From Amycolatopsis jiangsuensis (GTDB lineage: Bacteria > Actinomycetota > Actinomycetes > Mycobacteriales > Pseudonocardiaceae), in assembly GCF_014204865.1 (NCBI RefSeq), contig NZ_JACHMG010000001.1, forward strand, positions 1,364,001 to 1,428,000: a DNA stretch of 64,000 nucleotides, read 5' to 3'. The translations under genes were made by a program, and so were the position numbers. The notes beneath the pieces are model-generated. The model was not told where the DNA came from and made no database searches. It saw nothing but the letters and a program-made list of their open reading frames with translations. Positions 30,435 to 37,675 of the stretch are shown piece by piece. The first letter of the stretch is position 1; each line of letters opens with the position of its first letter.

Positions 30435-32047
30435 CCGTCCCGGAAACACAACCGGTACAACGACTCCGGCGCGGGCACGATCGCGGCCCCGGTCAGGTAA
30501 TAGCGGCAGGACGCCGCTGCGGGCTGAGGCACCTCGTCAGTGAGCTCAGGTGCGCTCAATTCGAAGGCTGGCAACGACTTCTCCACCTGTTCGCTGGTCT
30601 CGCCGATGCTCAGCCGGTCGAAGTCGGCGCGCGAGAGCACGGTGTTCAACACCCAGACCGCGTAGACGCCGAGCACCAGCATCGTCGCGGCCGCGGTGAT
30701 GCCCACGGGGAGCGCGATCCCCTTCACCAGCCGCCAGCGGATGCGCCGCTGGGCGCGTGCCATTCCGCGCGCCGCCGGCGACCCGGCTTCGCCCGCCGCG
30801 CCCGCCGACGTCCGCACAGCGATCCCCTCGCCGTGCGGAAGCCGTGCAGTGACCCGGAATCCGCCGTCGTGCGGTTCGGCGGCGAACTCGCCGCCCGCGA
30901 GCCGCACCCGCTCCTCCAAGCCGATCAGTCCTCGCCGCCCCCGCACCGCGGAGATCGGCGGGCTGCCCGGAGCGGGGCCGTTGGTCACGGTCACTTCCGT
31001 CTGATCAGCGTGGTAAACCAGCTTGACCAGCACCTGCGCGCCGGGCGCGTGCTTGGTCACGTTGGTCAGGGACTCCTGCACGACCCGGTAGGCAGCCCGG
31101 TCGGCGAGCGGGGCCAGCTCGACCGGTTCGCCCTCGTGCTCCAGCCGGACGGCGAGACCGGATTCCCGGGTGCGCTCGACCAGTTCGGCGACGCTCTCGT
31201 GCACCGGCTCGGCCGGCGCGGGCGCCAGATCGTGCCGCAGCACCCCGACCACCGCGCGCAGCTCCTTGGTCGCGTTGGTCACCGCGAGCCGCATGTCCCC
31301 GGCGAACTCGCGGCATCGCTCGTCCACCGCCGGGTCCACCTCGAAAACCCCGGCCCGCAAGGCGATCAGGCTCAGCGCGTGGCCGAGGGAGTCGTGCATG
31401 TCCTGCGCGATCCTGGCCCGCTCCCGCAGCCGTTCCTGCTCCGCGGTGATCTCCTGCTCGCGTTCCAGCTGACGTGCCCGCTCCCAGCCCGCGCTGATCA
31501 ATCCGGCGTACAGCCTGCGGTACCGGCCGGCCAGCCACGGCAGCACGCCGAGGAACAGCAGCGCGGCGAGGAAGTAGAACCAGTAGAGCAGATTGCTCGC
31601 GATCCGCGGCAGCGAGCCGCCGCTGAGCACTCCCGCCGCCACCGCGACCAGCAGCCCGGCCAGCACGCTGAACGAGAAGCCGAGCAGCGGCCCGCGGACG
31701 GCATCGACCGTGCGGCCGATGCGGTAGCTCACCACGACCAGCGCGACGACGTAGGACAGCAGGAACGGCGGGCTGATGCTCAGGTTCGAGACCTGCGTCA
31801 GCGCGACCGCTCCCACGAGCAGCCAGGAGACCAGCGGCACCGCTCTGGCGAGCGCGCCCGCGACGGCGAGCGCGCCGACCCCGGCGAGCAGGGACAGCCA
31901 CGGCACGCCCCGCTCCCCCTGCAGCGTGCGCTCGGCCAGCACCAGCAGGATCAGCCCGGCCCACATGCCCAGTTCCCGGTACGTCCTGTCGGTGGCGAGC
32001 GCGCGTAATCTCGCGACGCGGGCGGCGGCGATCTTCACAAGGTCCAT
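30392..32047 (-). CDS. NarL/DesK-family sensor histidine kinase with C-terminal membrane and external domain
   Basis: 551 aa. Six or so N-terminal membrane helices (residues ~25-180), a HisKA_3 dimerisation helix with ARIAQDMHDSLGHALS (phospho-acceptor His), and an ATPase with QESLTNVTKHA and GRRGLIGLEERVRLAGG. Unusually, the protein continues past the ATPase: another hydrophobic helix (GIALPVGITAAATMLVLGVY) and about 80 residues with two cysteines and FDRLSIGETSEQVEKSLP, which recalls BamE-like 'Gmt..qV' folds. It is divergent from the response regulator 70 bp away and is almost certainly its partner. The signal is unknown. Confidence 0.92.
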   Translation of the reverse strand: MDLVKIAAARVARLRALATDRTYRELGMWAGLILLVLAERTLQGERGVPWLSLLAGVGALAVAGALARAVPLVSWLLVGAVALTQVSNLSISPPFLLSYVVALVVVSYRIGRTVDAVRGPLLGFSFSVLAGLLVAVAAGVLSGGSLPRIASNLLYWFYFLAALLFLGVLPWLAGRYRRLYAGLISAGWERARQLEREQEITAEQERLRERARIAQDMHDSLGHALSLIALRAGVFEVDPAVDERCREFAGDMRLAVTNATKELRAVVGVLRHDLAPAPAEPVHESVAELVERTRESGLAVRLEHEGEPVELAPLADRAAYRVVQESLTNVTKHAPGAQVLVKLVYHADQTEVTVTNGPAPGSPPISAVRGRRGLIGLEERVRLAGGEFAAEPHDGGFRVTARLPHGEGIAVRTSAGAAGEAGSPAARGMARAQRRIRWRLVKGIALPVGITAAATMLVLGVYAVWVLNTVLSRADFDRLSIGETSEQVEKSLPAFELSAPELTDEVPQPAAASCRYYLTGAAIVPAPESLYRLCFRDGQLAGKDFVRTGLG

Positions 32048-32117
32048 AATAGTTGCGGCGGCGCCGCGGACAACGGCGGTCCGCTAGCATGGCCGCGGAA
32101 CATGAGGAGGCACAAGC

Positions 32118-32780
32118 ATGATCCGAGTGGTGCTCGCCGACGACGAGGCCATGGTGCGCACTGGGGTCTGCGGGATCCTGACCACCGATCCGGAGATCGA
32201 AGTGGTCGCCGAGGCGGGCAACGGGCTGGAGGCGATCGAACTGGTCGCCCGGCACCGGCCCGACGTGGCCGTCCTCGACATCCGGATGCCCAAATTCGAC
32301 GGTTTCGCCGCGGCGGAACGGATCTGCGCCGCCGAGTCGAACCGGACCGCGGTCATCATGCTCACGACGTTCTCCGAAAGCACTTACATCGCCAAGGCTT
32401 TGCGGGCCGGGGCCAGCGGGTTCCTGGTGAAGTCCGGCGACCCGCGCGAGCTGATCGCCGGGGTGCGGGCCGTCGCCGACGGCGCCGCCTACTTCTCGCC
32501 GCACGCGGCCACGACCGTGATCGGCTCGTTCAACGATGACCGGACCGCCCGCGGCGACGCGGCCAGGCAACGGATCGAAGCGCTGTCCGAGCGGGAACTC
32601 CAGGTGCTCGCGCTGGTCGGCGCGGGCCGCTCCAATCAGGAAATCGGGCGCGAGCTCTACCTCGTCGAGGGCACGGTGAAGAGCTACGTCAGCACGATCC
32701 TCAACCGGCTCGACGTCCGCAACCGCGTGCAGGCCGCGATCATCGCCTATGAGGCCGGAGTGGTCGAGAAACTGAGCTAG
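32118..32780 (+). CDS. NarL/FixJ-family response regulator
   Basis: 220 aa. Receiver domain with VLADDE, phospho-acceptor Asp in VAVLDIRMP, Thr in MLTTF and Lys in FLVKS; then a LuxR-type HTH (LSERELQVLALVGAGRSNQEIGRELY). GAGGAGG lies upstream of ATG 32118. It is paired with the adjacent kinase and lies between the two NRPS arms, so it is the best candidate cluster regulator. Its last 4 bp overlap the convergent glycosyltransferase. Confidence 0.95.
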   Translation: MIRVVLADDEAMVRTGVCGILTTDPEIEVVAEAGNGLEAIELVARHRPDVAVLDIRMPKFDGFAAAERICAAESNRTAVIMLTTFSESTYIAKALRAGASGFLVKSGDPRELIAGVRAVADGAAYFSPHAATTVIGSFNDDRTARGDAARQRIEALSERELQVLALVGAGRSNQEIGRELYLVEGTVKSYVSTILNRLDVRNRVQAAIIAYEAGVVEKLS

Positions 32781-33853
32781 CGTCCCGAGGCGGCTTCGTC
32801 CTTGCCGGAGAAGACGAGGTCGCGGAGCCGGTCCAGCCGCCGGCGGTCCACTGTGGACAGCAAGGTGCGGACCCGGTCGGCGTGCGTGCCGCCGAGGCAC
32901 GGGACGGGGATCACGACCGCATAGCCGTCCGCGCCGGGCCGGAAGGTGAGCGCACTGGTCAGGGGAAGTTCGGCGGTCACCGGGATCTTGGCGTCCATCT
33001 CGTCCCACGCCCGCACCAGATCGCGATCGGTACGGCCGGCGGGAAGCGACATCGACCCGGACGAGTACATGTCCAGCAGCCACTTCCGCATGTCCTCGTG
33101 GAAAAACCGGCGCAGATCGGCGCGAACGGGTGCGGAGCGCGCTTCGGCCAGTACTCGCTCGGCGGCTTCTTCGCTGGGCACGGTGCCCAGCACGAGGTCC
33201 GCGAAGCCCTCTTCGGCCGTGCGCTGCCTGCTTTTCGGGTCGAACCTGGTGACCACGGTGATTTCGCCGGTCACGGTCAGCCGCTCGCCCGCTTCGGCCA
33301 GCCGCAGCCAGAGATCCCAGTCCTCCATGGCGATGCGCTCGGTCGCCCAGCCGCCCGCGGCCTCGGCGATGCCCCGCACGTGGCCGATCCGCGACGGCTC
33401 GTACATCGGCAGCATCAGCTGCAGATCGGGATGCCACACGGTGCCGAACAGACTGGGGTTGTTCAGTTCCCTGCCGTCCCCGGCGACGTGCACGTTGCCG
33501 GTGCCCGCCCACCTGGCACCCCGCTCCAGCAGGCCGAGCAGCACTTCGAGGTGGTTCGGCCGCCAGCGGTCGTCGTCGTCGAGATAGGCCACGTACGGAG
33601 CGGTCGCCAACTCCAGCGCCCGGTTGCGGGGTCCGCCGGGGTGCCCGCTGTGCGGCGCCGCGACGAAGCTGATCCTCGCGTCGTCGAACGACCGCACGAC
33701 TTCCTCGGTGTCGTCGGTCGACCCGTCCGACACGATGATCAGGCGCCAGTCGCGCACACGCTGTTCGAGCACGCCCAGCACCGCGGCCTTGAGCAGCTCG
33801 GCCCTGTTGTAGGTCGGGCAGACCACGTCGATCCTGCTGGGCACGGCGGGCAC
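32777..33853 (-). CDS. Family 2 glycosyltransferase
   Basis: 358 aa. GT-A fold signature: DVVCPTYNRAELLKAAVLGVLEQ, IIVSDGSTDDTEEVVRSF, GGPRNRALELATAPYVAYLDDDDRW (DxD metal site) and later MEDWDLWLRLAEAGE. It transfers a sugar from a nucleotide donor; acceptor and sugar are unknown. Cluster members of this family can glycosylate the peptide. The GTG at 33853 is taken as start and a second in-frame GTG lies three codons in. No sugar-biosynthesis genes are in the window. Confidence 0.88.
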   Translation of the reverse strand: MPAVPSRIDVVCPTYNRAELLKAAVLGVLEQRVRDWRLIIVSDGSTDDTEEVVRSFDDARISFVAAPHSGHPGGPRNRALELATAPYVAYLDDDDRWRPNHLEVLLGLLERGARWAGTGNVHVAGDGRELNNPSLFGTVWHPDLQLMLPMYEPSRIGHVRGIAEAAGGWATERIAMEDWDLWLRLAEAGERLTVTGEITVVTRFDPKSRQRTAEEGFADLVLGTVPSEEAAERVLAEARSAPVRADLRRFFHEDMRKWLLDMYSSGSMSLPAGRTDRDLVRAWDEMDAKIPVTAELPLTSALTFRPGADGYAVVIPVPCLGGTHADRVRTLLSTVDRRRLDRLRDLVFSGKDEAASGR

Positions 33854-33912
33854 CTCGTCTCGAACCGGTTTCGGCTCGAACGCTAGTGCCCGCCGGAGCG
33901 GGACACCACGTG

Positions 33913-33930
33913 GTTAACGGTCGGCTTAAA
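33913..33930. promoter_or_regulatory. Bipartite motif copy 2, GTTAAC-N5-GCTTAAA
   Basis: GTTAAC (33913-33918), five bases, GCTTAAA (33924-33930), between the glycosyltransferase and the dioxygenase, 101 bp before the dioxygenase ATG. It is identical in both half-sites and spacing to the copy at 29432. The whole reads as two 11-bp direct repeats beginning GGTTAAC and GGCTTAA. Confidence 0.55.
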
Positions 33931-34030
33931 GCCTTGTCGGCTCCGCGCGGAGCCAGGTTGAATCGGCGCGGGGCTGACGATGTCATGGCCGGGCTGGCCG
34001 TTCTGCCACTTCTAGGGGGACTCACACAGC

Positions 34031-35008
34031 ATGACGGAAAGCCGCGAAGAGTTCGATGTCGTAACGGAGCGGGGAAAGCCCGCCGTGATCCTGGCGAAGC
34101 CGGAGCGGGTCGGCGGTCCCGAAGCGTGGGTCGAGCGGCAGTGCGACCGGATCCGGTCCGTTGTGGCCGGCCACGGCGCCGTGGTCGTGCGCGGGCTCGA
34201 ATTGGTCGAGCTGCCCCGGATCGATTTGGCCAGCAGGCTGCTCAGCACGAGCGTCATGGTCGAGCGAGAAGGCTTCGCGCCGAGGGAACAGCGCAGACGC
34301 CACCTCTACTCCGGCACCAAATGGCCCTCGGACCAAGTGATGTGCATGCACCACGAGCTCAGCTACCTGCGCACCGCGCCGAGCCTGCTGATGTTCTCGT
34401 GTTTGACCGCGCCGGGCGAAGGCGGCGCCACGGCCGTCGCCGACGCCGCCGCGGTGCTCGGCGATCTGCCCGGCGACCTCGTGCGCCGGGTGGCAGGCGA
34501 AGGGTGGTGGCTGGACCGCAACTACCACGAGGAGATCGGCGTTCCCTGGGAAGCGGCCTTCGGCACCTCTGACCGCGCCGCGGTCGAAAAGTACTGCCGG
34601 GACAACGACATCGAGTTCGCTTGGACGGACGGCGGGCTGCGCACCAGCCAGCTCCGGCCCGGTGTGGTGACACATCCCGGCACCGGCGAGCGCTGCTGGT
34701 TCAACCAGCTGGCTTTCCTCAACGAGCACACCATGGAACCCGACGTCCGCGACTACCTGCTGGCGGCGTTCGGCCCGGCCGGGCTCCCGTTCACCACGAG
34801 GTTCGGCGACGGCGAACCTCTCGACCGGGCCACCGTGGACCTCGTCAACAAAGTCTACGGCGAGCGCACCTCGCGCGAACCGTGGCAGCGGGGCGACCTG
34901 CTGCTGGTCGACAACATCCGGATGGCGCACAGCAGGGAGCCCTACCGCGGCGAACGGGACGTCGTGGCGGCCTTCGCCGACCCGTTCGAGCCCGCGGCGC
35001 TGCGCTGA
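34031..35008 (+). CDS. TauD/SyrP-like Fe(II)/2-oxoglutarate dioxygenase
   Basis: 325 aa. Iron ligands in MHHELSY (HxE) and the distal histidine in IRMAHSREPY; GEGGATAVAD and a C-terminal Arg in PYRGERDV support 2-oxoglutarate binding. The HxE rather than HxD triad and surrounding sequence resemble SyrP, which beta-hydroxylates aspartate on an NRPS carrier. Hydroxylation of an amino acid used by this arm is therefore likely (inference). It is the first gene of the plus-strand operon, with the conserved motif upstream and an AGGGGGA about a dozen bases before the ATG. Confidence 0.9.
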   Translation: MTESREEFDVVTERGKPAVILAKPERVGGPEAWVERQCDRIRSVVAGHGAVVVRGLELVELPRIDLASRLLSTSVMVEREGFAPREQRRRHLYSGTKWPSDQVMCMHHELSYLRTAPSLLMFSCLTAPGEGGATAVADAAAVLGDLPGDLVRRVAGEGWWLDRNYHEEIGVPWEAAFGTSDRAAVEKYCRDNDIEFAWTDGGLRTSQLRPGVVTHPGTGERCWFNQLAFLNEHTMEPDVRDYLLAAFGPAGLPFTTRFGDGEPLDRATVDLVNKVYGERTSREPWQRGDLLLVDNIRMAHSREPYRGERDVVAAFADPFEPAALR

Positions 35009-35036
35009 CCGTCCACCACACCCGACGAAGGAAGTC

Positions 35037-36089
35037 ATGACCGCAGCGAAAACACCTTTCCGGGAAATCACCGAGGCGCAGTCGCTGCCCCGGCTGGTCC
35101 GGCTCGGTCCCAACCTCTACGGCGCCGTGTTCACGCTGATGAAGCTGGTGCCCGCCCGCTACATCCTCCGGTCCGCTTACGACCGGGGCGAAATCGGGCC
35201 GGACACGGTCATCGTCGAAACGACGTCCGGCACGTTCGGGCTGGCGCTGGCGATGCAGTCCGCGTTGCTGGAACGCGAACTGGTGCTGGTCAGCGATCCG
35301 GTGATCGACCGGAACCTGTACCGCAGGCTCACCGATCTCGGGGCCGAGGTCGAAATCGTCGACCAGCCCGCCGCCGAAGGGGGCCATCAGGGCGCGCGGC
35401 TGCGGCGGCTCGCCGAGATCCGCGCGGAGCGGCCCGACACGTTCTGCCCCGAGCAGTACACCAACCCGGACAACCCGAAGTCCTATCAGGTCGTGGCCGA
35501 GCACCTGCGGGATTCGCTCGGCGAGATCGACTGCGTGATCGGGCCGGTCGGCTCCGGAGGTTCGTTGTGCGGCACGGTGTCCGCGCTGCGTTCGGGGTCG
35601 CCGTTGACCGCCGCGGTCGCGGTGGACACCCATCGCAGTGTCCTTTTCGGACACGAGGACGGGGTCCGCCCGTTGCGCGGGCTCGGCAACAGTCTCTGGC
35701 CCGCGAACCTGGACCACCGGATCTTCGACGAGGTGCACTGGTGCTCGGCGGGCCAGGCGTACGCGGCCACCCGCGAGCTGCACCGCAGGCATGCTCTGTT
35801 CCAGGGGCCGACGAGCGGCGCCGCCTACGTCGCGGCGCGCTGGTGGGCGGCCAAGAACCCGGACGCCCTGTGCGTGGTGATGATGCCCGACGAGGGCTAC
35901 CGCTACCAGGAGACCGTCTACGACGACCAGTGGCTGGCCGGTCAGGGTCTCACGGCCGTGCTGCCGGCCGCCGAGCCGGTCGAGGTGTCCGAACCGCGCG
36001 CGGCCGACGGCGACTGGAACCGGTTCCGCTGGGCGAGGCGGGAGTACTCGGAGGTTCTCGGGACGGCGCCCTCGGCGGGGCGGCAGTGA
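35037..36089 (+). CDS. PLP fold-type II enzyme, SbnA/cysteine-synthase-like
   Basis: 350 aa. VETTSGTFGLALAMQSAL and VSDPVIDRNLYRRLTDLGAEVEIV match SbnA, and GPVGSGGSLCGTV is the phosphate loop. The usual NPGGSxKDR segment before the PLP lysine is shortened by about nine residues; only MKLVPARYIL remains, where MK-xx-PARYI aligns with SbnA MKDRPAKYI. The lysine is kept but the loop is altered. SbnA-type enzymes swap the phosphate or acetate of an activated serine for an amine donor. The next gene, a lyase of the argininosuccinate family, suggests aspartate as donor and 2,3-diaminopropionate as product (inference). Confidence 0.85.
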   Translation: MTAAKTPFREITEAQSLPRLVRLGPNLYGAVFTLMKLVPARYILRSAYDRGEIGPDTVIVETTSGTFGLALAMQSALLERELVLVSDPVIDRNLYRRLTDLGAEVEIVDQPAAEGGHQGARLRRLAEIRAERPDTFCPEQYTNPDNPKSYQVVAEHLRDSLGEIDCVIGPVGSGGSLCGTVSALRSGSPLTAAVAVDTHRSVLFGHEDGVRPLRGLGNSLWPANLDHRIFDEVHWCSAGQAYAATRELHRRHALFQGPTSGAAYVAARWWAAKNPDALCVVMMPDEGYRYQETVYDDQWLAGQGLTAVLPAAEPVEVSEPRAADGDWNRFRWARREYSEVLGTAPSAGRQ

Positions 36090-37549
36090 CCGACACCGGA
36101 CGGCTGAAGGCAGGACTCGGTCGCCGGACGGGGTCGCTTGTCTTCGGCACGTCCCGTCAGCACGACATCGCTCCCGAGCTCGAACTGAGCACGACCGTCG
36201 ACCTCGCGCACGTGGTGATGCTGGCCAGGCAGGGCCTGCTCGACGGACTCGCCGCGGCCGAGCTGCTGCGGCTGATCACGCGGCTGCGCGAGGGGAACTT
36301 CGCCGAAGTGGCCGGCCGGCCCGCCCCGCGCGGGCTCTACTTGATGTACGAGGACTTCCTGGTCGCCGAACTCGGTGCGCGGACGGGCGGGATGCTGCAC
36401 ACAGGCAGGTCCCGCAACGACCTCAAGGCCGCCTGCACCGCGCTGCGGCTGGGCCGCTGGGTGCGCGAGGCGGGCGAGCAGGCCGTGCGGCTGCAGGCCG
36501 TTCTGCTCAACCGGGCCAGGACGTTCTGGGACGCCGTGATGCCGGTGCACACGCACTTCCAGCCCGCCATGCCGATCACCTACGGCTACTACCTCGCCGG
36601 GATCGCCCAGCTGCTCGGCCGTGACCTCGCCGCGCTGCGGCAGGCCGTGGACGGGCTCGACCGGTGCCCGATGGGCGCGGGCGCGGTCGCGGGCACCGAC
36701 CTGCCGATCGATCCGGCGGCGGTCGCCCGGCTGCTCGGGTTCGCCCGGCCCGCCGGGCACGCGCTCGACGCGGTCGCCAGCCGGGACGTCCCGCTGCGGG
36801 TGCTGGGCGCGGTCGCCGGGCTGGGCGTGACGTTGAGCAGGCTCGCCACCGACCTGCAACTGTGGTCGTCGGCCGAGTTCGGGTTCGTGACGTTCCCCGA
36901 GCGGCTGGTCGGCGGAAGCTCCGCGATGCCGCAAAAGCGCAACGCGTTCCTGCTCGAACACCTCAAGGCGAAGGCGGGGCACGCGATCGGCGCGTGGACC
37001 GCGGCCGCCAGCACGATGAAGTCGACCCCGTTCACCAACTCCATCGAAACCGGCACCGAGGCGGTCGCCGCGATCTGGCCCGGCCTGGACGCGGTGGCCG
37101 AGGGCGTGCTGCTGGCGCAAGTGGTCGCGAGCGGGGCCCGTCCGATGCCCGACCGGATGCGGGCCTCGGCGGAGCGCGGATTCGTCACCGCCACGGCACT
37201 GGCCAACGATCTCGTCCGGGCGGGAGTGCCGTTCCGGGCCGCGCATCATCTCGTGGGCGCCGCGGTCCGCGCCGCGCTCGAACGCGGCGGCTCGGCCGTC
37301 GAGGCGGCGGACCTGCCGCAGGACCATCGCGCCGCGGTGTCCGGCCGGTCCTACGACGTCGCCGCGGCCGCCGAAGCGGCGTCCTTCGGTGGCGGGCCCG
37401 GCGCGTTCGACGAGGTGTTCGCCGAAGCGTGCCGAGATTGGTCCGAGCACCGCAGCTGGCTCGCCGCGGCGCGCACGGCCCAGCAAACGGCCCGCGAGGA
37501 ACTCGACATGGCTGTCGCCGCGATGATGAACGGGGAGACCGCGAAATGA
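36086..37549 (+). CDS. Argininosuccinate lyase homologue
   Basis: 487 aa. Superfamily signature GSSAMPQKRN, plus HTGRSRNDL and VHTHFQPAMPITYGYYL as in argininosuccinate lyase. GTG 36086 overlaps the stop of the PLP enzyme (GTGA), so the two are made together. A primary arginine-pathway role is unlikely here. Lyases of this superfamily eliminate fumarate from N-substituted aspartates, which fits releasing an amine from an aspartate adduct formed by the preceding enzyme. Exact substrate unknown. Confidence 0.88.
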   Translation: MTDTGRLKAGLGRRTGSLVFGTSRQHDIAPELELSTTVDLAHVVMLARQGLLDGLAAAELLRLITRLREGNFAEVAGRPAPRGLYLMYEDFLVAELGARTGGMLHTGRSRNDLKAACTALRLGRWVREAGEQAVRLQAVLLNRARTFWDAVMPVHTHFQPAMPITYGYYLAGIAQLLGRDLAALRQAVDGLDRCPMGAGAVAGTDLPIDPAAVARLLGFARPAGHALDAVASRDVPLRVLGAVAGLGVTLSRLATDLQLWSSAEFGFVTFPERLVGGSSAMPQKRNAFLLEHLKAKAGHAIGAWTAAASTMKSTPFTNSIETGTEAVAAIWPGLDAVAEGVLLAQVVASGARPMPDRMRASAERGFVTATALANDLVRAGVPFRAAHHLVGAAVRAALERGGSAVEAADLPQDHRAAVSGRSYDVAAAAEAASFGGGPGAFDEVFAEACRDWSEHRSWLAAARTAQQTAREELDMAVAAMMNGETAK

Positions 37550-37675
37550 GCACCCGGCGAGAACAATGGTTCGCCTTGGTGGAGAGCAACACCACCGGGT
37601 CCGGCCGGGAATTCTGCCGGGCCGCCCGCGCCCGCGGGCTGCGCCCGGTCGTGCTCGCGGCCGACCCCGTCCGTT
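37546..37675 (+). pseudogene. N-terminal fragment of an ATP-grasp ligase
   Basis: ATG 37546 overlaps the lyase stop (ATGA) and opens [18 protein letters not shown] and [13 protein letters not shown], the typical first strand-helix-strand of ATP-grasp amide ligases. After about 43 codons the homology stops and the sequence becomes an NRPS carrier domain in another frame. The ATP-grasp core is absent. Either the gene was fused by deletion to the downstream NRPS or the intervening DNA is missing from the assembly. Confidence 0.7.
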
